Shown: in pieces, positions 8,255-17,034 of the stretch
How the letters are laid out: every line of letters begins with the position of its first letter
How positions within the stretch are numbered: the first letter of the stretch is position 1
DNA from: Lachnospiraceae bacterium
Lineage (GTDB): Bacteria > Bacillota > Clostridia > Lachnospirales > Lachnospiraceae
Reading direction: 5' to 3'
DNA length: 64,000 bases
Assembly: GCA_022510745.1 (NCBI GenBank)
Contig: JAFLSY010000004.1
Coordinates: 1 to 64,000, forward strand
The notes under the pieces: generated by a model
What the model saw: only the letters and a program-made list of their open reading frames with translations
Told to the model about the DNA's origin: nothing
Databases searched by the model: none
Program-made: the position numbers and the translations under genes

Positions 8255-8494
8255 TTACCACAATTCCAGAGAGTCCTCCGCATCTATCCACATCTGCATA
8301 TTACCCTCAAGATATAGTCTTGCATATTCAAGAGGATCATCAATAGCGAGGGCATTTAAAGCACATTCCGAGCAGGGAGTAGTCTTTAGTCCTTTCTCTG
8401 CTTCCCAACAGTCAATTCTAAGAAGATACCCTGCGGTAGTTGCTATGTCAATGCTATTGTGGTCTATGTTGTATTCTGCATATATGATATTCAT
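8255..8494 (-). CDS. DUF6061 family small protein
   Basis: 79 residues from the ATG at 8494, which has AAAGGACAGCGAC as ribosome binding site; an ATG 12 codons upstream is less well placed. Conserved features are the N-terminal MNIIYAEYNID, the ECALNAL segment and the C-terminal MQMWIDAEDSLELW. DUF6061 proteins are small, found in Clostridia, and of unknown function. It is one of the few minus-strand genes in the array and forms part of a larger repeated element (8222-8775) with degraded copies at 13350-13655 and 32930-32978. Confidence 0.7.
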   Translation of the reverse strand: MNIIYAEYNIDHNSIDIATTAGYLLRIDCWEAEKGLKTTPCSECALNALAIDDPLEYARLYLEGNMQMWIDAEDSLELW

Positions 8495-8539
8495 TGTCGC
8501 TGTCCTTTCCCCAAAATATTGTGAAGGCATTTCAATCAG

Positions 8540-8700
8540 TTCTTCATGTCCTGTTCATATTGTGTTATAATTTGTTACAGGTTTCTCTTTCCCTTATTTT
8601 TGCCCTTATGAGGGTTCGTAACAAAAGCCATTCCGGAGAATGGCTTGGGAAAAGGATATAACACAAGGGAAAGAATAAGGGCAAACTCACTTGCTATAAA
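8540..8700. repeat. Palindromic region of the DUF6061 element
   Basis: Contains a perfect 8-bp hairpin, AGCCATTC (8626-8633) and GAATGGCT (8638-8645). This is flanked by inverted copies of a TTTCCCTTATTT/AAATAAGGGAAA-like motif (about 8588-8610 and 8655-8685). The same arrangement recurs, without the hairpin, at about 13498-13610. Paired inverted motifs around a centre suggest a protein-binding or recombination site. Confidence 0.55.
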
Positions 8701-8778
8701 TTTAGTATTTTCAAGGGTTTGCGGACTTTACGAAGATAAAATATAACAGTTATTAAATGATAAGAATTTTGTCTTATC

Positions 8779-8833
8779 AGAATTCCAGTTTGTAGAGATA
8801 AGGATGTGAGAAACAAGCTGGAATTTTGCGGGG
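8779..8833 (+). repeat. Array repeat R3, GC-containing arms
   Basis: Arms AATTCCAG (8781-8788) and CTGGAATT (8818-8825) pair perfectly over 8 bp yet differ in sequence from those of R1. The loop keeps GATAAGGATGTGAGAAACAAG. It ends in TTGCGGGG, the ribosome binding site of the GNAT gene at 8842. This is one of the clearest compensatory changes in the family. Confidence 0.8.
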
Positions 8834-8841
8834 AATTATAG

Positions 8842-9360
8842 ATGATTATTGAAATCAACACTTTCGATCAAGTTGACGGAAGAAAACTGATGAATGTTTA
8901 TCAAGAAAGCAATACAGAAAACACGGATTATTTCTATCCTGATGTATCCAATAAAGATGAAGCACTGCAAAAAGTTGAATGTGATTATTTGAATTACATC
9001 CAAAATGATTTTCTTGCTGATAGTAAAAATCGGTATATGATTTTAGAACATGACGGAATTTGGGTATGTGCCTTGAGATTATACTGCGTTGACGATAGGG
9101 TTTATTATATTGAGGCATTGGAGACACATCCTGAATACAGAAGAAAAGGCTATGCAGCAGAATTACTTGCAGGTGTGATAGACCTGCTGAAAAGGCAGGG
9201 CACTTATACTATCCGTGATTGTATTGACAAAAAGAACACGGCCTCTCTGCTGACCCATCAGAAAGTCGGCTTTGTTATCTGTAGTGATGAAGGATACGAT
9301 TATTTGCAAAATGAAACGGATAGCGAAAGCTATGGGCTGCAATTTACATACGACGGGTGA
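8842..9360 (+). CDS. GNAT family N-acetyltransferase
   Basis: 172 residues. GNAT core seen as VYYIEALETHPEYRRKGYA (strand 4 with acetyl-CoA loop R-R-K-G-Y-A-A) and the end segment NTASLLTHQKVGFVI. Acceptor unknown. The start is fixed by the GCGGGG at the end of repeat R3, 8 nt upstream. It lies between repeats R3 and R4, a complete gene-plus-repeat unit. Confidence 0.85.
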   Translation: MIIEINTFDQVDGRKLMNVYQESNTENTDYFYPDVSNKDEALQKVECDYLNYIQNDFLADSKNRYMILEHDGIWVCALRLYCVDDRVYYIEALETHPEYRRKGYAAELLAGVIDLLKRQGTYTIRDCIDKKNTASLLTHQKVGFVICSDEGYDYLQNETDSESYGLQFTYDG

Positions 9361-9370
9361 GTAAGTTATT

Positions 9371-9418
9371 AATTTTAGTTAATCGGGATAAGGATGTGAA
9401 TAGCAAACTTGAATTTGC
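9371..9418 (+). repeat. Array repeat R4
   Basis: AATTTTAG (9371-9378) can pair with CTTGAATT (9408-9415) with one G-T wobble and one mismatch. The loop reads AATCGGGATAAGGATGTGAATAGCAAA. It lies between the GNAT gene and the aminoglycoside-kinase-like pseudogene. Confidence 0.7.
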
Positions 9419-9442
9419 AAATGAATAGCAAGGAGATATTTT

Positions 9443-10298
9443 ATGGACATTAAAGAAATTATTGAAAGTGAATTTGGTTTAATAGTTCATGATATTTTCA
9501 TTTTAGGGCAGGGCCTTGATAGTATTGCCTATCTTGTAAATAATGAATATATATTTAAGCAGTCAAAACATGATGAGGCAAGAATTAACTTAAAAAAAAG
9601 AGATACGGGTATTAAACTATCTAAAAGGTAAAATAACATTACAAATCCCCGATATTGATTATTATAGTGAAGAATATAGTGTTTGTGGTTATAAAGAGAT
9701 CAAAGGGAATAAATTGACCCCAAGCATTTACAAAAGTTTGAGTGATGATGAAAAAGATATGTTAGCGCAAGACATTGCGCTTTTTTTAAGAGAAATGCAC
9801 TCGATCCCGTTGCCTGATATAGACGGATTAGAATTACATGTAATTAATGATTATAGAAACGATTATGACACTTTAAGGGAAACAATCTACAATAAAATAC
9901 CTAATAAATCAAAAGAATATATAGAAGATTTTTATAAAAGAATACTTAATGATGAACGAATCTCTCAATACGTTAAAGCTCTATGTCATAATGATTTAAG
10001 TTGTAATCATATCATAATTCAAAATAACAAAGCTGTTGGTATAATTGATTTTGGGGATGCTGCTATTACTGACAGAGATAAGGATTTTGTATATCTGCTT
10101 GAGGATAGCATCGAAGAAATTGGCAGAGAATTTGGAGTAAAAGTCTTGAAATATTATAATCATCCAAATATAGATATACCGATATTAAAAGCAAATTTGA
10201 ATGATGAATATTACCCCATTGAGCAAATTCTAGGGGGACAAGCAATGAAATTAGATGATATGTATAACAAAGGATTAAATAAAATAATAAACCTTTGA
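9443..10298 (+). pseudogene. Aminoglycoside phosphotransferase-like kinase, frameshifted
   Basis: Reads as two frames, 9443-9631 and a continuation from about 9600 to 10298. Removing one A from the run of eight at 9592-9599 joins them into a 284-residue APH/choline-kinase-fold protein. The catalytic loop is seen as LCHNDLSCNHIII (HxDxxxxN), followed by IIDFGDA with the metal-binding aspartate. Such enzymes phosphorylate hydroxyls of aminoglycosides or other small molecules; the substrate here is unknown. The homopolymer could be a true inactivating mutation, a phase-variable slippage site or a sequencing artefact. A 14-codon fragment of a second copy lies at 19448-19492. Confidence 0.75.
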
Positions 10299-10361
10299 AT
10301 TGATGCCTAATGTCAAAAAACATTGACGAATAGCACAAATTCTAGTTTGCGAGGGAGAATG

Positions 10362-10521
10362 ATGATTCATACTTTTGATTTTATATTTAAAACGAAATAT
10401 GACCAAGATTTTATGAAAGTTTTGCAAGATGCTATTTAAAGTAATGAGAATTGTGAAATTTATACGGATATACATAAGTTGAATTTTGATGCAAATCGCA
10501 AATGGTAATCATTACTCCTAA
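10362..10521 (+). pseudogene. Decayed copy of a 92-residue hypothetical gene
   Basis: Third copy of the gene found intact at 22000-22278 and 36230-36508. Three lesions are visible: TCA changed to the stop TAA at 10437, loss of one A near 10495, and truncation at about 10521, where the sequence switches to the leader of the next gene. The start, with GCGAGGGAG ribosome binding site, is preserved. Confidence 0.8.
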
Positions 10522-10533
10522 GAGGGATAAATT

Positions 10534-11424
10534 ATGCCAATAACAATTGACCATCAACTACGAGAGCAAATAACTCACGACGCGTCAGTCTTTCCTATCA
10601 CATATTTTCATGATGAACTTGCCACACTGCCGAACTGGGCAGGGCCTTTACATTGGCATCACGAATTTGAGATTGCCACAGCAGTGAGTGGTATTCTGGA
10701 TTTTCAAGTGGGACAGAAACACCTCACATTGGAAGCCGGAGACAGCATATTGATTAACGGTAATATACTGCATGGAATCCGGCAGCTATCCGGTGATGTG
10801 CCTGACCCGATGCCAAATATCCTCTTTTCCGATGTTGTAATTGCATCAGGAACCAGTGCAATTTACCAGAAATATATTCGCCCTATCTCTTGTTCTGATG
10901 CATTACCCTTTATCGTGTTCAGGCACGGAAACGGCTGGCATAATGAGGTAAACCGTCTGGTAGAGGATATTTACTGTCAATTGCGAGAGCGTAGCGCTTG
11001 CTATGAAATGATTGTCCAACGGAACCTCAACAGTATATTTGAATACTTATACCGACATTTTGAAGACTTGCCCAAATCCGAAGCAACGCGCATACAAATC
11101 AACACCCAGATACGTATCCAACAGATGCTGGACTATATCTACACGCACTACGCTGAGTCTGTCACCCTTGATGATATTGCCCATGCTGCTGACATCAGCC
11201 GCAGTGAAGCAGGGCGTTGTTTCAATACATATCTGGGATGTTCGCCGGTAGACACCCTGATCCAATACCGGCTTCAAACCGCCTACAGAATGCTCAGTGA
11301 TACAACGCTGACTCTTCAGGAAATCAGTCATGCCTGCGGCTTCAATTCTGTAAACTATTTCAGCCGCCAATTCCGGCAGGCTTATGGATATGCGCCCGGT
11401 CAAAACCGCACTTTGGGAAAATAG
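10534..11424 (+). CDS. AraC family transcriptional regulator
   Basis: 296 residues. The N-terminal cupin-like sensor has LHWHHEFEIATAVSG and a GDSILINGNILHGI strand pair, as in sugar-responsive AraC proteins. The C-terminal double helix-turn-helix spans about residues 190-295, with ITLDDIAHAADIS-like first helices, LQEISHACGFNSVNYFSRQF in the second and a terminal YGYAPGQNR. It is followed by a DUF1349 gene and an MFS transporter, suggesting control of uptake and use of a small molecule, perhaps a sugar. ATG 10534 follows AGAGGGATAAATT. Confidence 0.9.
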   Translation: MPITIDHQLREQITHDASVFPITYFHDELATLPNWAGPLHWHHEFEIATAVSGILDFQVGQKHLTLEAGDSILINGNILHGIRQLSGDVPDPMPNILFSDVVIASGTSAIYQKYIRPISCSDALPFIVFRHGNGWHNEVNRLVEDIYCQLRERSACYEMIVQRNLNSIFEYLYRHFEDLPKSEATRIQINTQIRIQQMLDYIYTHYAESVTLDDIAHAADISRSEAGRCFNTYLGCSPVDTLIQYRLQTAYRMLSDTTLTLQEISHACGFNSVNYFSRQFRQAYGYAPGQNRTLGK

Positions 11425-11530
11425 TGCTTCTTTTAGGCGTTATTGTATCTTTTTGTCCTCTGTTTTAGATGATATAATGCATTCGACCAATGAAAAAACT
11501 TAAGTTTTCATATTGATAGGAGGTTTTAAG

Positions 11531-12118
11531 ATGGAATTTAAATGGTTGAATGAAGGGGAAATCGTAAAAAAGGATAATAGAATTGAAATCAAGGCACCTG
11601 CACAGACAGATTTTTTCTGCGGAAGCATTGATGAATGTGAAGAGGGGATTCTTCCGGAATCACTTTGCAATGCTCCCTTTTATTATACAGAAATAGAGGG
11701 AGATTTTATTCTTAAGGTCAAGGTATCACATGGCTTTAAAGATACCTATGATTCTGCATCTGTCATGGTCATGAAAGATATGAACTGTTGGGCAAAATGC
11801 TGTTTTGAATTAACAGATTTTGGTACACATGCCGCTGTAAGCGTGGTAACGAAAGGTGATTCAGATGATGCCAACGGGTGCAATCTTGAGGGAGATACAG
11901 CATGGCTGCAGGTTTGCAGAGTGGGTAATAATTTTGCATTCCACTACTCTATGGATGGTAAAAACTTCTATATGATGAGATATTTCCACCTTCCGGTCGA
12001 TCCTATTGTGAAGGTTGGACTTTTAGCTCAGGCGCCGGTCGGCAATGGCGGAATCAGGGTATATGAAGATTTAAGTATCCGGAAAACAACAGTCAAAAAT
12101 ATCAGAGCCGGAAAATAA
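11531..12118 (+). CDS. DUF1349 domain protein
   Basis: 195 residues, soluble, concanavalin-like beta-sandwich family DUF1349. Typical features are FFCGS near the start, SASVMVMKDMNCWAKCCFE in the middle and VKVGLLAQAPVGNGG near the end. Family members are often found with sugar-utilisation genes; their biochemical role is not settled. ATG 11531 was chosen because AGGAGG lies 7 nt upstream; an upstream TTG at 11513 would include that ribosome binding site. Likely first gene of a two-gene transcript with the MFS transporter. Confidence 0.8.
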   Translation: MEFKWLNEGEIVKKDNRIEIKAPAQTDFFCGSIDECEEGILPESLCNAPFYYTEIEGDFILKVKVSHGFKDTYDSASVMVMKDMNCWAKCCFELTDFGTHAAVSVVTKGDSDDANGCNLEGDTAWLQVCRVGNNFAFHYSMDGKNFYMMRYFHLPVDPIVKVGLLAQAPVGNGGIRVYEDLSIRKTTVKNIRAGK

Positions 12119-12151
12119 CCTTAAACATGCATTACACTGAAAGGGATTGAT

Positions 12152-13348
12152 ATGACCAAACAACCTAACTATCGCAAGACGCTTTTTGCTTGTTATCTCG
12201 GCTTTATTACACAGGCTATCTCCGCCAACTTTGCACCGCTCTTGTTTCTGACATTTAAGAGTACTTATGGGATTCCGCTGGAAAAGATTGCATTGATTCC
12301 GACGGTATTTTACCTGACACAGTTACTGATCGATTTCGCTGCCACAAAATTTGTAGACAGGATAGGTTACCGGATTTGCGTGGTAGTTTCTCAGGTGGTG
12401 TCCGCAGCAGGACTTGCCTTAATGACTATCTTGCCGGAACTGCTTCCTGTTCCGCTTACAGGAATCCTAATTGCAGTTGTGCTTTATGCTTTGGGCAGCG
12501 GTCTTATTGAAGTATTGGTAAGTCCGATTGTTGAAGCCTGCCCCTTTGAAAACAAAGAAGGTATGATGAGCCTTCTACACTCTTTTTATTGTTGGGGTGC
12601 AGTAGGTGTGATTTTGGGTTCGACGCTTTTTTTTGCAATATTTGGCTTAGCACATTGGAAGATTCTTACACTGATTTGGGCACTGGTGCCGTTATATAAT
12701 GCATTCAATTTTATTACCTGTCCTATTGAACGGTTGGTAGAAGACGGCGAGAGTATGCACACCGGGCAACTGCTTAGGTTACCGCTGTTTTGGCTGTTGG
12801 TGTTGCTTATGGTATGTTCCGGTGCGTCCGAGGCATCTATGGCGCAATGGGCATCCGCATTCACAGAGTCGGCAATGGGGGTTTCAAAAACCGTTGGTGA
12901 TCTGGCAGGCCCCTGTTTGTTTGCGGGGTTTATGGGAACATCCCGTATACTGTATGGGAAGATGAGCGAGAAGCTGGATTTGACCAAGACTATGTTAGTG
13001 TGCGGTATATTATGTGTGATCTGCTATTTGATGGCATCGCTGTCTCCTTTACCGATTATAGGGTTGGCAGGATGCGCGCTATGCGGCATTTCGGTAGGTA
13101 TCATGTGGCCGGGGACTATCAGTATCTCTGCGCAGAAGTGTCCTATGGGAGGCACAGCTATGTTTGCATTTTTGGCTTTGGCCGGAGATTTGGGAGGTAC
13201 GGTAGGGCCGTCAATGGTAGGACGTTTTTCCGGCATAGCTGGCGGCGATCTTAAGATGGGCCTGCTCTTCGCTGTTATATTCCCTGTAGTGTTGATCTTC
13301 GTACTATTTGTTCTGAAAAGAATGGTAAAAAATCCGGTAAGCAAGTAA
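12152..13348 (+). CDS. Major facilitator superfamily transporter
   Basis: 398 residues with about twelve hydrophobic segments. The loop after segment 2 carries FVDRIGYR, the MFS signature A. Weaker matches follow at the corresponding second-half loop (YGKMSEKLDL). Probably a proton-coupled importer or exporter of a small solute in the cytoplasmic membrane. It lies 33 nt after the DUF1349 gene and downstream of an AraC regulator, so the three probably form one substrate-response group. The solute is unknown. Confidence 0.85.
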   Translation: MTKQPNYRKTLFACYLGFITQAISANFAPLLFLTFKSTYGIPLEKIALIPTVFYLTQLLIDFAATKFVDRIGYRICVVVSQVVSAAGLALMTILPELLPVPLTGILIAVVLYALGSGLIEVLVSPIVEACPFENKEGMMSLLHSFYCWGAVGVILGSTLFFAIFGLAHWKILTLIWALVPLYNAFNFITCPIERLVEDGESMHTGQLLRLPLFWLLVLLMVCSGASEASMAQWASAFTESAMGVSKTVGDLAGPCLFAGFMGTSRILYGKMSEKLDLTKTMLVCGILCVICYLMASLSPLPIIGLAGCALCGISVGIMWPGTISISAQKCPMGGTAMFAFLALAGDLGGTVGPSMVGRFSGIAGGDLKMGLLFAVIFPVVLIFVLFVLKRMVKNPVSK

Positions 13349-13349
13349 C

Positions 13350-13410
13350 TTATGGCCACAATTCCAAGGAAGGCTCTGTATCTATCCACATCTGCATATA
13401 TTATGTTCAT
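13350..13410 (-). pseudogene. DUF6061 remnant with internal deletion
   Basis: On the minus strand it begins MNIIYA and then, in another frame, continues MQMWID...SLELWP to a stop, that is the first and last codons of the gene at 8255-8494. Both ends of the missing part carry the 9-mer ATATGCAGA in the intact copy, which points to deletion between short direct repeats. The flanking DNA to 13655 matches the flank of the intact element and otherwise holds no gene. Confidence 0.75.
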
Positions 13411-13687
13411 TTTATCTGTCCTTTCGTTTGAGTTTTAAGACAGTATTTCAATCAGTTTACCATGTCCTATATGTTTTATGTTATAATGTGTTATACGATT
13501 TCTTTTCCCTTGCTTTTTCCCTTATCAGTGCTTGTAATGCTCCATGGGAAGATATAACATGAGGGAAACAATAAGGGAAAACTCACTAGCGATAAATTTA
13601 GTGTTTTCAAGGGTTAGCAGATATTTTAATAACAAAATATAACAGCTAATGGTTCCCTTAAAATAGGTCAAATCTCAATCAAAATTT

Positions 13688-14137
13688 TTGTTGGTGAATA
13701 TTTTGGACAACGATAAAAGAATACTTCTGAAAAAGAAATTGACAGAAAATAAACTGAAACTAAAAAAATCTAAGATAGAAAAGAAAAAAATACAGATTAT
13801 CAATTGTGTGGATGATTTTGATAGCAAATATAGATTTGCCAATGAAACAGAAACCGAAAGATTAAGCAGATTTATTAGTAATCTGAATTTTTGGGCTCCA
13901 GCGCACATTATGTTGAATGAGTGCAATATATCAAATCATCAAAGTATGTATCTCTGTTTTTTATGTGGAACAGAGGAGTTGTTGGAAATATATCTTTATG
14001 GAAATTATAATGATTTTATACTTGATATTGATAATTGGGAATTATTCAGTCCATATCTTTTACTTGTTGATGAAGATTTTGAACACTTTATTTACCTTAA
14101 TGATCATGGTGATGTTAAGGAATCAACGACTAAATAA
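13688..14137 (+). CDS. Hypothetical protein, up to 149 residues
   Basis: Very lysine-rich N-terminal helix (about residues 9-36), then an acidic beta/alpha domain with FWAPAHIMLNECNIS and CFLCGTEELLEIYLYGNYNDF. No family recognised. The start is uncertain: TTG at 13688 or GTG at 13691 without a clear ribosome binding site. It follows the degraded DUF6061 element, and its 5' end may have been altered there. Confidence 0.5.
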   Translation: MLVNILDNDKRILLKKKLTENKLKLKKSKIEKKKIQIINCVDDFDSKYRFANETETERLSRFISNLNFWAPAHIMLNECNISNHQSMYLCFLCGTEELLEIYLYGNYNDFILDIDNWELFSPYLLLVDEDFEHFIYLNDHGDVKESTTK

Positions 14138-14173
14138 ATTCTAATTTTATACACTTGTACAGGAGGAAATACG

Positions 14174-14956
14174 ATGGATGAACAGTTAAAACAGGTGAAG
14201 GATAGTTGGAATGAAACGGCTGACTCAGCTTGGTATCAGTCACTTAGGACAGATGAGAAGATTGCGGCATTGGTTAAAGAGCCAGCTGGTGCCTTTCATC
14301 CCTCGGTATACCAATTGATAAATAAATATATACCTGATTTGCATGGGAAAAAAGTGCTATTGCCGTCAAGTGGAGATAATCACGCTGCTTTTGCATTTGC
14401 TTTACTAGGTGCGGAGGTTACTTCGGCAGATATAAGTGAGAAACAATTACAACATGCACAAGATATTGCATACAAGTTAAAGCTTAGCATTTGTTTTGTC
14501 TGTGATGATACAACACAACTTTCAAATATCGAAGATAACAGTTTTGACTTGGTTTATACATCAAACGGTACACATACTTGGATTGCAGATATAGTGACAA
14601 TGTATAAAAACATATATAGGGTATTAAAACCAACCGGGCTATCGATCATGTATGATATCCATCCATTTAACCGCCCTTTTTTGGGTGAACCTTGGCAAGA
14701 ACCTAAAATTATAAAGTCATATGAAGAAACTATGCCGCACTGTCATTGGCGCGTGCAGGATTTAGTGAATGCGATGATATGGGCACAGCTTTCTATAAAA
14801 GAAATGGAAGAATTGCAGGCTGTAAATGCTTCGTTTTGGTTTTCATACGATGAATTATTAAAACAGAATACCGATGAAATGAAAAAAATAAATAATTGGG
14901 AAAACAATCCTATGGCAGCATTACCGGCTTGGATTTCCATTGTTGCACAAAAATAA
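14174..14956 (+). CDS. Class I SAM-dependent methyltransferase
   Basis: 260 residues. Motif I is slightly atypical (KKVLLPSSGDNHAAFAFALLGAEVTSADIS), with serine-glycine replacing the usual GxGxG. It is followed by DDTTQL, the NSFDLVYTSNGTHTW motif IV and the VLKPTGLSIMYDIHPF strand. It resembles the family of small-molecule C/N/O-methyltransferases; substrate unknown. ATG 14174 has a strong AGGAGGAAATAC ribosome binding site. Confidence 0.8.
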   Translation: MDEQLKQVKDSWNETADSAWYQSLRTDEKIAALVKEPAGAFHPSVYQLINKYIPDLHGKKVLLPSSGDNHAAFAFALLGAEVTSADISEKQLQHAQDIAYKLKLSICFVCDDTTQLSNIEDNSFDLVYTSNGTHTWIADIVTMYKNIYRVLKPTGLSIMYDIHPFNRPFLGEPWQEPKIIKSYEETMPHCHWRVQDLVNAMIWAQLSIKEMEELQAVNASFWFSYDELLKQNTDEMKKINNWENNPMAALPAWISIVAQK

Positions 14957-15050
14957 AGTCTGCTTTTAAATTCAAATTTACAGCAGCAACTTAGGTTTGT
15001 CGATAGCAACTAAAATTTTGTTATTAGACAAACTAAGAAAGGTTTATCTT

Positions 15051-16241
15051 ATGAGTAATACAAATTATGATATTAATGTCATGCGCAATATTATTTTGGA
15101 GAGTCAGCACTTGCTAAAGAAAAGTTCTGACAGTATAGAGAATATTGTATCGGACATTTGTGGATTGCAATATGACCCTTATCCTGCTATACATTTAAAC
15201 CAATATATAGTGCTTTGGAATAGAAAAAAGGATTTTAAAACAGAACAATTGGATATAGCTGCATATAAAGATTTTAAGGTTGTGGAAACATGGACGTTTA
15301 AGCGGAATATGTATTTCGTACCAAGGGATGAGTATTCGTTGTATAAGCATGCTACAAAAGGTATTTCGAGATGGGGATCTTCTGATGAAAGCTGGCTTGC
15401 AGCGGGAGATAGTCCTGAAATTCAAGCTGCAGAAGAGAAATTGAAAGAATGCTTAACAGAATTCGATGGATTGACTGCTAATCAAATATGGGATAATTTG
15501 AATTTATCTTTTGAATGGAATCAATATAGGCGAGAACACGACGATAGCTATAATTTGCCTATATTCCGTGCTTTTTACAGATTGTGCCGCAGGGGAGATC
15601 TTTTGACTTGCGGCAGAAATCCGGGAACCTTCAGAGAACCTATTTGGATTTTAAAAGAAAAAGTGGGATTTTCCGATTGGGCGAATGATCCCATTGATGA
15701 AAAACAAGCTATAAAATGTATAGTTGAAAAACTAATAGCTTCATTAGGAGTAACCGATCCGGTCCATGTTGCTCACATATCCGGGTATAAAACCGCTGAT
15801 ATTCTGCTTGTGTTTGAAGAGTTGGAATCTGAAAAGAAGATATTACAGCTTCCAAATAAAATCGGTCGTAAAAATTACTATATCCATTCTTCCAAAACGC
15901 ACCTTCTAAATGCCAGAGCGGATGAGGATTGCCGTGAAGTTCGACTTATATCACCAATGGATACAATTGTAAGGGACAAAACCTGGCTTAAAACATTTTT
16001 CGATTACTCATTTTCATTTGAGTATTTCAAGAAAAAAGGAATGAAATGGCCGCTGTCAATTCTTGTGGGAAATCAATTTGTCGGTTATTTAGATTGCAAG
16101 ATGGACTGGAAAACCCAAAAATTTATGGTTAAAGAAAGAAATATATTCAATCCCGATTTTAATGATTACAAAGGTATTGATGATGCAATCGAGGAATTAG
16201 CTGCCTTTCATGAAGCGAAAGAAATTGTCGAAAAGAGGTAG
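15051..16241 (+). CDS. HTH_42/AlkZ-like winged-helix protein (YcaQ family)
   Basis: 396 residues from ATG 15051, chosen over an upstream TTG because AAGAAAGG precedes it. It matches the winged-helix AlkZ/YcaQ family: N-terminal CGLQYDPYPAIHLNQYIVLWNR and a central WTFKRNMYFVPRDEY. The C-terminal half contains LISPMDTIVRDKTWLKTFFDYSFSFE and PLSILVGNQFVGYLD. AlkZ proteins are DNA glycosylases that unhook interstrand crosslinks and carry a Gln-x-Gln motif. Here the equivalent is G-L-Q, so the first glutamine is missing and the activity may differ. Confidence 0.8.
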   Translation: MSNTNYDINVMRNIILESQHLLKKSSDSIENIVSDICGLQYDPYPAIHLNQYIVLWNRKKDFKTEQLDIAAYKDFKVVETWTFKRNMYFVPRDEYSLYKHATKGISRWGSSDESWLAAGDSPEIQAAEEKLKECLTEFDGLTANQIWDNLNLSFEWNQYRREHDDSYNLPIFRAFYRLCRRGDLLTCGRNPGTFREPIWILKEKVGFSDWANDPIDEKQAIKCIVEKLIASLGVTDPVHVAHISGYKTADILLVFEELESEKKILQLPNKIGRKNYYIHSSKTHLLNARADEDCREVRLISPMDTIVRDKTWLKTFFDYSFSFEYFKKKGMKWPLSILVGNQFVGYLDCKMDWKTQKFMVKERNIFNPDFNDYKGIDDAIEELAAFHEAKEIVEKR

Positions 16242-16395
16242 TGATCAGAGGTATAAACTTTGAGAAAATGGTGTGAGGTTATTCGATGCGGCGGTGACTT
16301 TACATACAGAGGTGAAGCTGAAAAAAGAAGCCTGATAATCCAAGACCGGAAGATTAATGAGATTTTTCATTCTTAACCGTATTCTATAGTTCAAT
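16242..16395. other. Spacer with possible gene debris
   Basis: A short open stretch begins TTGAGAAAATGGTGTGAGG near 16259 and runs about 33 codons without a start signal. It is probably a remnant; nothing else is supportable. Confidence 0.4.
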
Positions 16396-16450
16396 AAATT
16401 TTGATTTATTGGGATAAGGATTTGAGCAACAAATTAAAATTTGCAAAGGA
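16396..16450 (+). repeat. Array repeat R5, AT-only arms
   Basis: Arms AAATTTT (16396-16402) and AAAATTT (16436-16442) pair perfectly over 7 bp. The loop reads TTATTGGGATAAGGATTTGAGCAACAAATT. It ends in TGCAAAGGAG, the ribosome binding site of the next gene. Confidence 0.75.
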
Positions 16451-16457
16451 GTATTAT

Positions 16458-16973
16458 ATGATAAGAAGTGAGCGGATCAACGTTGTGCCGTTTGAAATGA
16501 AGTATTTGAATCATTATTTCAGCGGGTTCAATGCGGAAATAACAAAATTCCAGTGGCCAGATCCATTTGAAAGTATCGAAGATGCGAGATCTACACTTCA
16601 AGAGTTTCTGAATGAAATGGATAGAGAAGAAACCCTGTTATTTTCCATACTTTCAAAGAATGATGAATTTCTTGGAAGTGTTGAGATTCATGGACTTGCC
16701 GAAGATTGTCCAGAACTTGGCATCTGGATAATAGAATCAGAACAGAACAAGGGCTATGCTTATGAGGCTCTGAACGCAGTCCTCGACTATGTACGCTCAA
16801 AATATGATAAGGCTAAATTCTATTACGAAGCCGATCTCCGCAATGTTGAGAGTATAAAGCTATTACACAAATTTGATGAAAAATACGAAATCATTGAACA
16901 GGGGCTTGAGAGATTAACTACGGATTCGGGGAAAGAACTGGAATTACAAGGGTACATTCTTAGAACGAGTTAG
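16458..16973 (+). CDS. GNAT family N-acetyltransferase (RimJ/RimL-like)
   Basis: 171 residues from ATG 16458, fixed by AAAGGAG 7 nt upstream; a longer frame from TTG 16401 would begin inside repeat R5. It has the Acetyltransf_3 layout: MIRSERINVVPFEMKYL opening, LGIWIIESEQNKGYAYEAL with the acetyl-CoA loop N-K-G-Y-A, and NVESIKLLHKF near the end. RimJ/RimL-type enzymes acetylate N-termini of proteins or small amines. Confidence 0.85.
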   Translation: MIRSERINVVPFEMKYLNHYFSGFNAEITKFQWPDPFESIEDARSTLQEFLNEMDREETLLFSILSKNDEFLGSVEIHGLAEDCPELGIWIIESEQNKGYAYEALNAVLDYVRSKYDKAKFYYEADLRNVESIKLLHKFDEKYEIIEQGLERLTTDSGKELELQGYILRTS

Positions 16974-16979
16974 TTCGCC

Positions 16980-17003
16980 AAATTACGGTTTATCAAGATA
17001 ATA
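16980..17003 (+). repeat. Degenerate array repeat, 5' half
   Basis: AAATTACGG followed by TTTATCAAGATAATAA keeps the inner hairpin TTATC/GATAA but lacks the downstream half and outer pairing partner. It separates a GNAT gene from the SMI1/KNR4 gene. Confidence 0.5.
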
Positions 17004-17034
17004 ATATATGCAGTAAATAAAATGGAGAAATACT

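Noticed and set aside
16401..16457. N-terminal extension of the RimJ-like GNAT
   Set aside because: It would be translated from the array repeat itself; the ATG at 16458 has the ribosome binding site and matches the family start.
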